A stretch of DNA of 64,000 bases from JAEUMD01 sp036768475 (lineage in GTDB: Bacteria > Pseudomonadota > Alphaproteobacteria > Rhizobiales > Hyphomicrobiaceae). How positions within the stretch are numbered: position 1 is the first letter of the stretch; each line of letters starts with the position of its first letter. The translations under genes were made by a program, and so were the position numbers. This document shows positions 1-8,732 of the stretch, in pieces. The stretch covers positions 103,224 to 167,223 of the forward strand of contig DAIPMW010000006.1 of assembly GCA_036768475.1 (NCBI GenBank), in the 5' to 3' direction. Below the pieces are notes generated by a model. The model was not told where the DNA came from, did not search any database, and saw nothing but the letters and a program-made list of their open reading frames with translations.

Positions 1-2
1 AG

Positions 3-356
3 ATGATAACAATGACAGCCAAGACCCTTATCGTAGCCGCAGCAATTATCGCCGCCACCACCGCGACCGCGTCCGCGCATTCCCTGCGTCCGGTCGACCG
101 GGCACTCGATAACCAGTCGCATCGCATCGAGCAGGGGCGTCAGAGTGGCCAGATCACTTGGCGTGAGGGCCGCAAGCTGCGCGCCGAGCAGCGCCAGATC
201 ACGCGCCTTCGTTCCCGGTATCTCGAGGACGGGAAACTGACTGCCCGCGAGTTCCGCGATTTGCGCCACCGTCAGAAGTCGGCCAGCTGGCATATCGTCA
301 ACGAGAAGCACGACAGCTGGCGCCGGCTGAGATTCCTGCCGCGCGTTGGGCGTTGA
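3..356 (+). CDS. Small exported basic protein, unknown function
   Basis: The 117-residue product starts with a hydrophobic Ala/Thr-rich signal peptide (about residues 4-25, likely cleavage after ATASA), so it is probably periplasmic. The mature part is rich in Arg, Gln and Leu and looks fully helical, with the pattern seen in small hypothetical proteins of Hyphomicrobiales (Q..G.ITWREGRKLR...QR.I..L..RY..DGKLT..E). The ATG at 12 (MTAKTL) is an equally good start, and the window edge hides any ribosome-binding site. A GC-rich hairpin follows the stop. I do not recognise a specific function. Confidence 0.6.
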   Translation: MITMTAKTLIVAAAIIAATTATASAHSLRPVDRALDNQSHRIEQGRQSGQITWREGRKLRAEQRQITRLRSRYLEDGKLTAREFRDLRHRQKSASWHIVNEKHDSWRRLRFLPRVGR

Positions 357-385
357 TCCCCACCGCCTGGACCTGCGCGAGGAGA

Positions 386-417
386 CGGGCCGCTCCCTTG
401 GGGCGGCCCGTTCCGTT
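386..417 (+). terminator. Hairpin terminator after the small exported protein
   Basis: CGGGCCGC (386-393) and GCGGCCCG (403-410) form a perfect 8-bp stem with a 9-nt loop, followed by a short T-containing stretch (ttccgttt). It lies 30 nt after the stop at 356. Confidence 0.6.
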
Positions 418-603
418 TCAACGTGTCTCATGCAAGTGCCTCTGCGTGAAGCCGCCGAACCGGGTAAGGCCACCTGCGATTGAGAGAGCGTGCGCGCGCA
501 GGCTGCCATGGCGCGTTTCATTGCTGCAGACCGGCAGCGTTAGCTGATTGGTAAGGTTAACATATTATGTTGCGGCGATTATTCGGCACACGCGAGCGCA
601 GCC

Positions 604-1608
604 ATGACCGCCTTCAAGGACTTTTCGATCGACGTGATGATCAAGCGCGGCAGTATCACCGACGCTGATGTCATGAAGCTCCGTAGCCTCACCTACGCTG
701 ATGGCTGCATCTCGCCGGAGGAAGCCGACGTTCTGTTCCAATTGAACGATGCAGGCTTGACCTTCACGTGGGCGTGGAATGACTACTTCATCGAGGTGAT
801 CACAGACTTTCTCGTCAACCAGGCCGAGCCGACGGGCTACGTCACCGCCGAAAACGCACGCTGGCTCATTGATCGTGTCGGCCGGGATGGCCGCGTCGAT
901 ACGCGCACCGAGCTGGAGCTCGTCATCAATGTGATTGATCGCGCACGCTGGTCGCCCGAAAGCCTTGTCCGTTTTGCGCTTGCGCAGGTTCGCGATGCCG
1001 TCCTCACCGGCAAGGGCGTTCTGCGCAACGGCACAAGGCTTGAGCCAGGCGTCATCGGCGAGGCCGAAGTCGAGCTGTTGCGGCGCATCCTCTATGCGTT
1101 CGGCGGCGACGGAAACGTCGGGGTGACGCGCGCTGAGGCCGAGGTGCTCTTCGAGATCAACGACGCGCTCGTTGATGACGCGCCCAATCCCGCGTGGACC
1201 GACCTGTTCGTCAAGGCGATCGCCAATTCCGTCATGTCCGTGTCGTCTTATGCCGTGCCCTCGCGCGAGGAAGCCCTGCGCCGCGATGCATGGCTTGATT
1301 ATCACACCGACCTCTCACCGGTCGGCCTCGTCAAGAAATTCACCTCGGGTGGCGCATCGCCCCTGGCAGGCTACCGTCGCCTGACACGCGAGGAGAGTGC
1401 CCTCGACCGGCTCGAGCGCCAGCGCATCGAGATGATCGTCAACGAGCAGGTCACCGAAGGCGAATCGACGTGGCTGATCGAGCGTATTGGGCGCGATGGC
1501 AAGGTGAATGAGAACGAGGCGGCGCTGCTCGCCTTTCTGCGCGCCGAAAGCCCCGATATTCACCCCGCTCTCAAGGATCTGATCGCGCGGTACGCCCCCG
1601 CCGCCTGA
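604..1608 (+). CDS. Conserved hypothetical protein with internal TerB/EF-hand-like repeats
   Basis: This 334-residue soluble protein has no signal peptide or membrane segment. Two kinds of motif alternate: YADGCISPEEADVLFQLNDA (about residues 30-50) is echoed by a GDGNVGVTRAEAEVLFEIND stretch (about 164-183), and WLIDRVGRDGRVDTRTELEL (about 88-107) is echoed by WLIERIGRDGKVNENEAALL (about 297-316). The DG..GR.. D-x-D-G-like loops resemble EF-hand or TerB (tellurite-resistance) helical repeats, so metal binding is possible but unproven. Upstream there is about 190 bp of AT-richer DNA that may carry its promoter. No neighbour suggests a role. Confidence 0.6.
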   Translation: MTAFKDFSIDVMIKRGSITDADVMKLRSLTYADGCISPEEADVLFQLNDAGLTFTWAWNDYFIEVITDFLVNQAEPTGYVTAENARWLIDRVGRDGRVDTRTELELVINVIDRARWSPESLVRFALAQVRDAVLTGKGVLRNGTRLEPGVIGEAEVELLRRILYAFGGDGNVGVTRAEAEVLFEINDALVDDAPNPAWTDLFVKAIANSVMSVSSYAVPSREEALRRDAWLDYHTDLSPVGLVKKFTSGGASPLAGYRRLTREESALDRLERQRIEMIVNEQVTEGESTWLIERIGRDGKVNENEAALLAFLRAESPDIHPALKDLIARYAPAA

Positions 1609-1924
1609 CCGCCCACACCGGTCAGATGCGCAACGCGCAGCACCACCCGATCAGGTTGTCGCTGGCAGGCTGAGCGAGCCGCAGTATTGCACTATCGCCT
1701 GGCTTCGTTCGACGGCAAGGCTTTTACTGATAAGCCATTCAGTCTCGGACCTGGCTGCGGCCGCATCACGATGCCGCAATATCGCTCCATTGATTGCGAT
1801 AGCTCCGGCTCTTGACCCGGCTGATATGCCGGTCCACTCATCCATCCATCGCAGTGCCGTTGTTCGAGGCGTCGGTCTCGGTTGATGGACGGGGTCGAGG
1901 TCGTATCGAATCGGGGGCACGGAC
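1609..1924. other. Intergenic stretch, no supported gene
   Basis: About 316 bp between two same-strand genes. The short open frames on both strands lack start signals and recognisable proteins. I see no strong hairpin or promoter. Confidence 0.5.
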
Positions 1925-3229
1925 GTGTGGTTTCCTCATTCCAGATTGCAGTTGCGCGAGATTCTCCTCATCGGCGGTCCCGCAGCCTTGCTGGTCGTTG
2001 CCGCCTTCTGGCTCGCCTACCAGTTCGTCGAGCCCGCGCCGCCCAGCCGGATTGTCATTACCACCGGCTCGGAAACGGGTGCCTATTATGCCTTCGCGAA
2101 CCGCTATCGCGCGGAACTGGCTAAGAGCGGCATCACACTGAACGTGATCCCCTCGAAGGGCTCGGTCGAAAATCTCGCTCGCCTCAGCAACGACGATGAG
2201 CGTGTCGATCTCGCGCTCATGCAGGGTGGCATCGCCGATCAGCGATCCGCGCCGAATGTGATGTCCTATGGACGCATCTTCCTGGAGCCGGTCTGGATAT
2301 TTCACCGGCTGGACGCTTCAATCAATCAGTTGTCCGCTCTCAAAGGCAGGCGCATCGCGATCGGTCCGCAGGGTAGCGGCACGCGCAAGCTCGCCGCAGA
2401 TCTGTTGCGCGTCACCGGCGTCGATGGGACCAATTCGACACTGCTTGCGCTGGGCGGCGACGCGGCGGCCGGGGCGCTCAGAAAGGGTGAGGCGGATGCG
2501 GCGTTCTTCACTCTGGCGCCGGAGAGCCCGCTACTCAGCGAATTGATGCTCGATAGCAGCTTGAAGCTCATGAATCTGAGCCACGCGGAAGCGTATACGC
2601 GTCGCTTTCCTTATCTCTCCCATGTCGTTCTGCCCGAGGGCGCAATTGATCTGGCGCGAAACCTGCCGTCTTCGGACATCAACATGGTGGCCGCCCAGGC
2701 TGCGCTTGTGGCGCGCAAGGATCTGCATCCCGCTCTTGCCTGGCCGCTGGTCGATGCTTTGAAGGCGACCCATTCGGCCGGCGGCATGTTCCAGCGCGTC
2801 GGGCAGTTCCCACAGGGTTTCGATCCCGAATACCCGATGTCCGAGGATGCCGAGCGCATGTACGCCTCGGGCACACCGTTCTTTCAGCGCCTTCTTCCGT
2901 TCTGGCTGGCCAGCCTCATCGAGCGTATGATCGTTATGGTCGTGCCGGTGGCCACGATCCTGCTCCCGTTGCTCAAGCTCGGGCCGATGATTTACGAATG
3001 GCGCATCCGCTCCCGGCTTTTCTACTGGTATGCCCAACTCAAGGCCCTGGAAAAGCGCCTTGGGGAGGGCGTGACGGCTGCGGCCGGCGGCGCCGCCTTG
3101 ACCGCGGAGATCGACCGCATCGACGAGGCAGTCAGCACCATTCCGGTACCGTTGCACTATTCGGATCGGCTTTACGAGCTTCGCGCGGCCATTGATCTGG
3201 TGCGCCAGCGCGTCATTGCCCGGACCTGA
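1925..3229 (+). CDS. TAXI-family TRAP transporter solute-binding protein, membrane anchored
   Basis: The 434-residue protein begins at GTG. An N-terminal membrane segment (about 11-32) is followed by a TAXI-type periplasmic binding domain (about 40-320) with the family hallmarks ITTGSETGAYYAFANRYR and the IGPQGSGTRKLA segment. A second hydrophobic segment lies near residues 330-360, then a basic, helical cytoplasmic tail. TAXI proteins normally capture small organic acids or amino acids for TRAP transporters. Here no TRAP membrane subunits (DctQ/DctM) are adjacent, and the C-terminal anchor suggests a sensing or membrane-tethered role instead. That last point is inference. Confidence 0.75.
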   Translation: MWFPHSRLQLREILLIGGPAALLVVAAFWLAYQFVEPAPPSRIVITTGSETGAYYAFANRYRAELAKSGITLNVIPSKGSVENLARLSNDDERVDLALMQGGIADQRSAPNVMSYGRIFLEPVWIFHRLDASINQLSALKGRRIAIGPQGSGTRKLAADLLRVTGVDGTNSTLLALGGDAAAGALRKGEADAAFFTLAPESPLLSELMLDSSLKLMNLSHAEAYTRRFPYLSHVVLPEGAIDLARNLPSSDINMVAAQAALVARKDLHPALAWPLVDALKATHSAGGMFQRVGQFPQGFDPEYPMSEDAERMYASGTPFFQRLLPFWLASLIERMIVMVVPVATILLPLLKLGPMIYEWRIRSRLFYWYAQLKALEKRLGEGVTAAAGGAALTAEIDRIDEAVSTIPVPLHYSDRLYELRAAIDLVRQRVIART

Positions 3230-3380
3230 ACCCTCCGCATCCGCCCCAACCGCCATCGTCGCGCCTGAACTAAGCCATTTGTCGCTACAGGAGCCGGTTT
3301 ACGGGCGTCGAAAGGCCGTCTAGAACACGGCTGGCTGGCAGGACCCGCCAGGACTCCATTGCGAGGGACACCCACAGGAC

Positions 3381-5402
3381 ATGTTCAACAAGATCCTGAT
3401 TGCGAACCGCGGCGAGATTGCTTGTCGCGTCATCAAGACCGCTCGCCGGATGGGCATCAAGACGGTGGCCGTTTATTCGGACGCCGATCGTGACGCGCTG
3501 CATGTCGAGATGGCAGACGAAGCCGTCCACATCGGCCCGCCCACGGCCGCAGAGTCCTATCTCTTGATCGACAAGATCGTCGCCGCTTGCAAAGCGACCG
3601 GTGCTGAGGCGGTGCACCCCGGTTACGGCTTCCTGTCCGAGCGCCAGGCATTCCCAATCGCGCTCGCCAAAGAGGGCATCGTATTCATCGGTCCCAACCC
3701 CAAGGCGATTGCCGCCATGGGCGACAAGATCGAGAGTAAGAAGGCGGCGGCTTCAGCCAAGGTCTCCACTGTGCCGGGCTATCTGGGAGAAATCGCAGAT
3801 CCCAAGCAGGCCGTGAAGATCGCCGCCGAGATCGGCTATCCCGTGATGATCAAGGCATCGGCCGGCGGCGGCGGCAAGGGTATGCGCATCGCCTACGATG
3901 CGAAGGAGTGCGAGGAAGGCTTCCAGCTCGCGCGCTCCGAGGCCAAATCGTCGTTCGGAGACGATCGCGTCTTTATCGAGAAGTTCATTGAGAACCCCCG
4001 CCATATCGAAATCCAGGTGCTGGGCGACAAGCACGGCAACATCATCTATCTCGGCGAGCGCGAGTGCTCCATCCAGCGCCGTAACCAGAAGGTCATCGAG
4101 GAGGCGCCCTCGCCGCTGCTCGATGCGGCGACCCGCAAGGCAATGGGCGAGCAGTCCGTGGCGCTCGCCAGGGCTGTCGGCTACGATAGCGCCGGCACCG
4201 TCGAGTTCGTCGCCGGCCAGGACAAGAGCTTCTACTTCCTCGAGATGAACACCCGTCTGCAGGTGGAGCATCCCGTCACCGAGCTCATCACCGGAATCGA
4301 TCTCGTGGAGCAGATGATCCGCGTCGCCGCAGGTGAGAAGCTGTCGATCGCGCAGAAGGATGTGAAGCTCAACGGCTGGGCGGTCGAGAGCCGCATCTAC
4401 GCGGAGGATCCCTACCGCGGCTTCCTGCCCTCCATTGGCCGTCTCGTGCGCTATCGTCCGCCTCACGAGGGCTCGACCTCCGACGGCCTCACCGTGCGCA
4501 ACGATACCGGTGTGTTCGAGGGCGGCGAGATCTCCATGTTCTACGACCCTATGATCGCCAAGCTCGTGACCCACGCGCCGACGCGAGAGCAGGCAATCGA
4601 TGTCCAGGCGACCGCTCTCGACGCCTTCTATATCGACGGCATCCAGCACAACGTTCCCTTCCTGACAGCGCTGATGCAGCATCCGCGCTGGCGCCAGGGC
4701 GAGCTGTCGACGGGCTTCATCAAGGAGGAGTTTCCCGATGGCTTCAAGCCGCGCGAGCCGAAGGGCGAGGAGCTGAAGGTCCTTGCTGCAGTCGCCGCTG
4801 CGATCGATCACCAGAACAACGTTCGCCGCCGCGAGATCACGCACCAGATGGATGGCCGCCCGGTTCGGTTCTCCAACCGCCGCGTGGTTGTCCTGGACAA
4901 GACGGTTCAGCACGTTCTCGTGGAAGGCGGCCTCGATACGCCCATCAAGGTGACGATGCTCGACGAGGCTGGCAATACCGCCGATACGCTTGAGCTTGCC
5001 TCGCGCTGGTGGCCGGGCGAGGTCGTCTGGGCCGGTGTCGTGCGCGATCAGGACGTGTGCGTACAGGTGCGCCCGATCCTGAACGGATATGACCTGTCCT
5101 TCCGCGGCATCCATGTTCCAGCGCGCGTTTACACGATGCGCGAGGCAGAACTCGCGGCACTGATGCCCGAGAAGGTTGCCGCGGACATGTCGAAGTATCT
5201 CCTTTGCCCGATGCCGGGGCTGGTCAAGGCGATCAACGTGGAGAACGGCGCCGAAGTGAAGGCCGGCGATCCGTTGGCTGTCGTTGAGGCGATGAAGATG
5301 GAAAACATCCTGCGTGCCGAGCGCGACGGCAAGGTGAAGAAGGTTGCCGCCAAGGTGGGTGACAGTCTCGCGGTCGACGCGGTCATTATCGAGTTCGAAT
5401 AG
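3381..5402 (+). CDS. pccA: Propionyl-/acetyl-CoA carboxylase, biotin-containing alpha subunit
   Basis: The 673-residue chain has the expected order: biotin carboxylase N-domain starting FNKILIANRGEIACRV, ATP-grasp domain with the glycine loop SAGGGGKGMR, catalytic EMNTRLQVEHPVTE segment, a PccA-type BT linker region, and a C-terminal biotinyl domain with EAMKMEN, in which Lys639 is the biotin attachment site. It carboxylates biotin with bicarbonate and ATP, and a separate beta subunit (not in this window) transfers CO2 to propionyl-CoA, giving methylmalonyl-CoA. Length and linker favour PccA over a plain AccC. The methylmalonyl-CoA mutase chaperone meaB lies at the far end of the window, so the full propionyl-CoA route is probably present in the genome. 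Confidence 0.93.
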   Translation: MFNKILIANRGEIACRVIKTARRMGIKTVAVYSDADRDALHVEMADEAVHIGPPTAAESYLLIDKIVAACKATGAEAVHPGYGFLSERQAFPIALAKEGIVFIGPNPKAIAAMGDKIESKKAAASAKVSTVPGYLGEIADPKQAVKIAAEIGYPVMIKASAGGGGKGMRIAYDAKECEEGFQLARSEAKSSFGDDRVFIEKFIENPRHIEIQVLGDKHGNIIYLGERECSIQRRNQKVIEEAPSPLLDAATRKAMGEQSVALARAVGYDSAGTVEFVAGQDKSFYFLEMNTRLQVEHPVTELITGIDLVEQMIRVAAGEKLSIAQKDVKLNGWAVESRIYAEDPYRGFLPSIGRLVRYRPPHEGSTSDGLTVRNDTGVFEGGEISMFYDPMIAKLVTHAPTREQAIDVQATALDAFYIDGIQHNVPFLTALMQHPRWRQGELSTGFIKEEFPDGFKPREPKGEELKVLAAVAAAIDHQNNVRRREITHQMDGRPVRFSNRRVVVLDKTVQHVLVEGGLDTPIKVTMLDEAGNTADTLELASRWWPGEVVWAGVVRDQDVCVQVRPILNGYDLSFRGIHVPARVYTMREAELAALMPEKVAADMSKYLLCPMPGLVKAINVENGAEVKAGDPLAVVEAMKMENILRAERDGKVKKVAAKVGDSLAVDAVIIEFE

Positions 5403-5504
5403 CGGGCGCCGCCTGACCGAGAGGTCATGGACGGTTGCCCAGCAGTCCCTCCGCCTAGTTCTTTCGTGGCCAGGAAGAGCGCCGGCCATTGCGCCCGCAT
5501 CCGC

Positions 5505-5590
5505 TTAGAGCAGGTCAGGCTTTGATTGAACCACCTCAGGCCGTTGTGGCCTGCTCTATCTCTTTGTTTGAGAACCTCAATCACGGCTTC
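5505..5590 (+). repeat. Interspersed palindromic element, copy A
   Basis: The element begins AGAGCAGG (5507-5514) and closes with CCTGCTCT (5550-5557), giving an 8-bp outer stem around an inner CAGGCC/GGCCTG hairpin. It then runs into CTCTTTGTTTGAGAACCTCA and a further ACGGCTTC/GAAGCCGT hairpin just beyond. It sits between the convergent genes pccA and lysR. Related copies are at 29500, 31267 and, inverted, at 49503-49586. Confidence 0.75.
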
Positions 5591-5629
5591 GACGGAAGCC
5601 GTCGTGTTTCCATCTCAGCCGATCAGGCT

Positions 5630-6478
5630 CTAGGCGAACTTGGCTGAATGCTTGCGCAGACTGGCAAGGATCGGCTCGAATGCCTCGTCGTCGCGCGCTT
5701 CCGGATAGACCATGTAGACCGGATAGACGAACTTGCGGGTGCGGGCCGGCTGCCTGAGCCGACCCCGCGCGATGAGCCGTGAGACGAGCCGCTCAGGGAA
5801 ATAACCGGTGGCGCCGTTCTCAAGCAGGTATTCGAGCCCCATCGAGCCGATATCGAGGTTGAGCCCAGGGTTCATGAGCCGCGGGTAGGCTGCGGCATGG
5901 TCCTGTCGGAAGTCGGGCCCCCAATCGATGAACACATAATCTGTGGCGCTGCGCCGCGTCGGTCCGCGCTGGCTCGTCACCATCACGAACTCCTCGTCGA
6001 ACAGGTGCTCAATCGTCAATCCGGGGGGCTGTATGGGGCGATACATCACCGCAATGTCGAGCGTTCCTTCGATCAGGCGCTGCGTGAGAACCTGCGACAA
6101 ACCAGCACTCGCAGAGACGGCGATGTCGGCAATGTTTCCTCTCAGCCATGAAATCCACTTCAACAGGAAGCCATCCCAAAGGCTGATCGGCGCACCGACC
6201 GAGAGGTGATCGCGATGCTGATCCGAAAGGCTTACCTCGAGCTGTGCATGCTGCCAAACACGCACCAGTGCCAATGCGTGCTTCTGGAACTGTTGCCCCG
6301 CTCCCGTCAGCTCCGCGCCTGTTTTTGATCGTTCAAACAAGGGCCTGCCGAGCAGCTCCTCGAGTCCTTTTATGCGCGCGGAGACCGTCGATTGCGTCAC
6401 GTTCATCTTTCGCGCAGCTTCGATGAAGCTGCCCGTCTCGGCGACCATGAGAAACGTTCGTGCGAGTGCGATGTCCAT
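5630..6478 (-). CDS. LysR-family transcriptional regulator
   Basis: The product starting MDIALARTFLMVAETGSF has a typical N-terminal winged helix-turn-helix (about residues 1-60; AARKMNVTQSTVSARIKGLE is the HTH) and a LysR effector-binding domain to about residue 280. A GTG at 6490 would add four residues, and neither start has a clear Shine-Dalgarno sequence. The gene converges on pccA and diverges from the H1-like gene. A perfect inverted repeat with T-N11-A form lies about 50 bp upstream, which fits autoregulation. The effector and target genes are unknown; its neighbours do not form an obvious catabolic unit. Confidence 0.85.
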   Translation of the reverse strand: MDIALARTFLMVAETGSFIEAARKMNVTQSTVSARIKGLEELLGRPLFERSKTGAELTGAGQQFQKHALALVRVWQHAQLEVSLSDQHRDHLSVGAPISLWDGFLLKWISWLRGNIADIAVSASAGLSQVLTQRLIEGTLDIAVMYRPIQPPGLTIEHLFDEEFVMVTSQRGPTRRSATDYVFIDWGPDFRQDHAAAYPRLMNPGLNLDIGSMGLEYLLENGATGYFPERLVSRLIARGRLRQPARTRKFVYPVYMVYPEARDDEAFEPILASLRKHSAKFA

Positions 6479-6526
6479 GTCGTGTGCCACAGCATGCGTG
6501 CTTCATCAGTGCATGCTTCAACACAT

Positions 6527-6545
6527 CTATCGAAACCTTCGATAG
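6527..6545. promoter_or_regulatory. Probable LysR operator (T-N11-A inverted repeat)
   Basis: CTATCGAA and TTCGATAG form perfect 8-bp arms around ACC. The inner part TCGAAACCTTCGA (6530-6542) matches the LysR T-N11-A rule. It lies just upstream of the lysR start, in the divergent gap to the H1-like gene. Two GCATGC hexamers (6492-6497 and 6511-6516) sit between it and the gene. Confidence 0.6.
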
Positions 6546-6688
6546 GACGCAGCAGAAAAATCTGTTTGCCGCAATGCGCTTTTGTCATCACAGTTATCAT
6601 GACTCGACGTGTGTCGAGTGCATCGCCCGTGGATGTCGAATGACTGAAGTCACGACGATGAGGGCATCACAAGCAAGGGAATGTTTCT

Positions 6689-6904
6689 ATGAAAGCCAAG
6701 ACTGCAAAGAAGGCGGCGAAGAAGAAGCCCGGCAAGAAGGTCGCCGCCAAGCGCAAGGTTGCCGCGAAGAAGAAGCCGGTTGCCCGCAAGGCTGCCACCG
6801 CCAAGAAGAAGGCGGCCAAGAAGGTTGTGAAGAAGCCGGCGAAGAAAGTCGTCAAGAAGGCCGCCAAGAAGGCCGCCAAGAAGAAGGCCGCCAAGAAGCG
6901 TTGA
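6689..6904 (+). CDS. Histone H1-like Lys/Ala-rich DNA-binding protein
   Basis: The 71-residue protein is almost entirely Lys, Ala, Val and Arg, in repeated KKAAKK/KKPAKK units, like the C-terminal tail of histone H1 and the bacterial Hc1/AlgP-type tails. Such proteins bind DNA or RNA non-specifically and help compact the nucleoid. A good ribosome-binding site (AAGGGA, 6675-6680) lies 8 nt before the ATG. Because AAG and GCC codons repeat, every other frame also stays open; this frame is chosen for its start signal and meaningful composition. It is likely co-directional with, but independent from, the next gene. Confidence 0.8.
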   Translation: MKAKTAKKAAKKKPGKKVAAKRKVAAKKKPVARKAATAKKKAAKKVVKKPAKKVVKKAAKKAAKKKAAKKR

Positions 6905-6947
6905 ACGAGCCCCGCTGTGTCCTGGAAGTAGCGCGCCCGTTGGTCCC

Positions 6948-7277
6948 ATGAGATTGTTCGCGGTCGCATTGTTTGCCCCCCTCTTGCTTGCCACCGATGG
7001 TTCCGCGGCCTCCGTGACGAACCGCGATGCCAAGGAGCACAAGCTCACGGTGGTCTCCGGCAAGGATGGTGACAGCCGCGTTCTCAAGCGCGACGAGGTG
7101 TGGAACGACTTCTGCACCGAAGGGTGCGTCGTCCGCCTCGACGATGCTGAGAACGCAACCTACGAGCTCGAGGGCTCGGACGTGGTCTCCATCGAGGATG
7201 GCTTCATCTACTATGATCGGGACGACACGGCTCCTTCGCCGCGGCCCGGCGAAGCGCCTTCACCGCCGGGAAAGTGA
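6948..7277 (+). CDS. Small exported hypothetical protein
   Basis: The 109-residue product starts MRLFAVALFAPLLLATDGSA, a signal peptide with probable cleavage after GSA or SAA. The mature part is acidic and contains two cysteines in a short C-T-E-G-C loop that could form a disulfide in the periplasm. The tail is Pro/Ser-rich (APSPRPGEAPSPPGK). It follows the H1-like gene by 43 nt, and a strong hairpin lies 40 nt downstream. No family is recognised. Confidence 0.6.
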   Translation: MRLFAVALFAPLLLATDGSAASVTNRDAKEHKLTVVSGKDGDSRVLKRDEVWNDFCTEGCVVRLDDAENATYELEGSDVVSIEDGFIYYDRDDTAPSPRPGEAPSPPGK

Positions 7278-7317
7278 CCGCTAATGGTCATCGAAGGACC
7301 TGGCAGCATTGCCGTAC

Positions 7318-7352
7318 GAGACAGCCCGGTTCATGACGGACCGGGCTGTCTC
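7318..7352. terminator. Strong 13-bp hairpin between convergent genes
   Basis: GAGACAGCCCGGT (7318-7330) pairs perfectly with ACCGGGCTGTCTC (7340-7352) across a 9-nt loop. It lies between the exported-protein gene (+) and lipB (-), so it could end transcription from both sides. There is no long T tract. Confidence 0.7.
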
Positions 7353-7400
7353 ATGTCCGAAACAGCCCGATAGTGTAGCGTTTTGCGTGTGATGGCGTCT

Positions 7401-8117
7401 TCATGCGCTCGCCAGCGGATCGCCGACCGGCACGAGCGGCCCCAGAACCTTTTCGAATGAGCGCCTCAGCGCCATGTCGACCTCCGGCATGCTCACGAGC
7501 TGCCCGAGGTCCTCGAAGCTCGTCACGCCATGCTCCGCGATCCCGCACGGAACGATGCCGCTGAAATGCTCCAGGTCGGGATCGACGTTGATGCTCAGCC
7601 CGTGGAAGCTGACCCAGCGGCGCAGCCGGATCCCGATCGCCGAGATCTTGTCCTCGACGCCTTCGCCCTTAGTCGGCCGGCCCACCCATACGCCGACGCG
7701 ACCATCGCGGATCTCACCCTTGATATTGAATGCGGCCAACGTGTCGATCACGGTCCGCTCCAGCGCGCACACGAAAGCGCGCACGTCTCCGAAACGCCGG
7801 CGCACGTCCACCATCACGTAGACCACCCTTTGGCCAGGCCCATGATACGTGTATTGCCCGCCGCGCCCGGCAACGTGGACCGGGAAGCGGTTCGGTGCCA
7901 GTAGATCCTCGGGCCTCGCACTCGTTCCGGCTGTATAGAGCGGCGGGTGCTCGATGAGCCAGATCAGCTCGTCCGCCACCCCATTGGCAATTGCCTCGGC
8001 GCGCGTCGTCATGAAGGACAACGCCGTCTGGTAATCGACGAGGCCATCGCTGATGGCCCATCCGATCGGAGCCTGCGGTTGCGGATCTGTCTTCGTTGAT
8101 GTGATGGGATCACTCAT
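7401..8117 (-). CDS. lipB: Octanoyl-[acyl-carrier-protein]:protein N-octanoyltransferase
   Basis: LipB moves octanoyl groups from ACP to lipoyl domains of 2-oxo-acid dehydrogenases and the glycine cleavage H protein, the first step of lipoate assembly in the cytosol. The sequence carries the signature GRGGQYTYHGPGQRVVYVMV, the catalytic lysine in EDKISAIGIRLRRWVSFHG and the catalytic cysteine in GIVPCGI. The start MSDPITSTK at 8117 gives 238 residues, normal for the family; a GTG at 8153 would add 12 residues with no family match. No partner (lipA) is nearby. Confidence 0.92.
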   Translation of the reverse strand: MSDPITSTKTDPQPQAPIGWAISDGLVDYQTALSFMTTRAEAIANGVADELIWLIEHPPLYTAGTSARPEDLLAPNRFPVHVAGRGGQYTYHGPGQRVVYVMVDVRRRFGDVRAFVCALERTVIDTLAAFNIKGEIRDGRVGVWVGRPTKGEGVEDKISAIGIRLRRWVSFHGLSINVDPDLEHFSGIVPCGIAEHGVTSFEDLGQLVSMPEVDMALRRSFEKVLGPLVPVGDPLASA

Positions 8118-8647
8118 TTGGCCGCTCGAACGCTTTGAACCTGATCGCCACAAATGGAAGCGTCAGGCTTCCAGCCCAAGGGTAGGGGGATTCTCAAACA
8201 GGGACTTGGCGTTGGCCAATGTAGCCAGGATGTTTCGACCGCGCCAAACCTGCCTTTGAAGTCACCTGTGTTGGAACGCGCTCCACGCGCTGCTCGATGC
8301 AAGGCCAGCCCACCCTTTGGATGGCAGCATCGTATCATTTGCAGGTCACGACGGGACAAGATCGGACGCTCTACTTCGCACGTGTAGTTCTGAGGCCATA
8401 TCGGTTTTTTCGATGGATGGCGAGATCAGCGGGCACAGTAGCTCATGTCCATTCCGGCATCGCTCCGAAGGTGCGCTTGCGCTGGCTGGCGAGGCGTCCA
8501 TGACCAGCGATCATGCGATGCCGGATTGGGCGGTTTTGACCCTTGCCATCCGCGCGCGGCTCTGTTACCTGAGCGGCCTTGCCCGGTCTTCACTCAGGGG
8601 ACCGGTTCGCCGACAGGGCTGGTTCCAGCACAGCGGCGCACACGAAA
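8118..8647. other. Intergenic region upstream of tRNA-Leu, no supported gene
   Basis: About 530 bp. The open frames here on both strands have no plausible start or known protein pattern, and one runs through the tRNA. It must hold the tRNA promoter and the lipB promoter, but I cannot place either with confidence. Confidence 0.5.
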
Positions 8648-8732
8648 GCGGTCGTGGCGGAATTGGTAGACGCACTACCTTGAGGTGGTAGCGGGGCGAC
8701 CCGTGGAGGTTCGAGTCCTCTCGACCGCACCA
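8648..8732 (+). tRNA. tRNA-Leu (anticodon GAG)
   Basis: The 85-nt gene folds into a class II tRNA. The acceptor stem is GCGGTCG/CGACCGC, the anticodon stem CTACC/GGTAG carries loop TTGAGGT with anticodon GAG at 8682-8684, the long variable arm follows, and the T arm contains GGTTCGAGTCC. The 3' CCA is encoded. It reads CUC/CUU leucine codons. It lies exactly at the edge of the accessory catabolic block, as tRNA genes often do at island junctions. Confidence 0.97.

Noticed and set aside
3753..5489. Long minus-strand open frame of 578 codons across pccA
   Set aside because: It lies wholly antisense to a textbook biotin carboxylase gene, and its translation is low-complexity His/Arg/Leu-rich with no family. 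It is a shadow of GC-rich codon bias.
6460..6951. 163-codon frame overlapping the H1-like gene
   Set aside because: The repeated AAG/GCC codons keep other frames open; this frame gives a Glu/Gly/Gln-rich run without a ribosome site.
8317..8691. 124-codon frame running into the tRNA-Leu gene
   Set aside because: It ends inside the tRNA and has no recognisable protein or start signal.
8708..8732. tRNA 3' end as a possible attL/attR repeat
   Set aside because: I looked for a second copy of the 3' end near the far edge of the accessory block and found none; no integrase is present.
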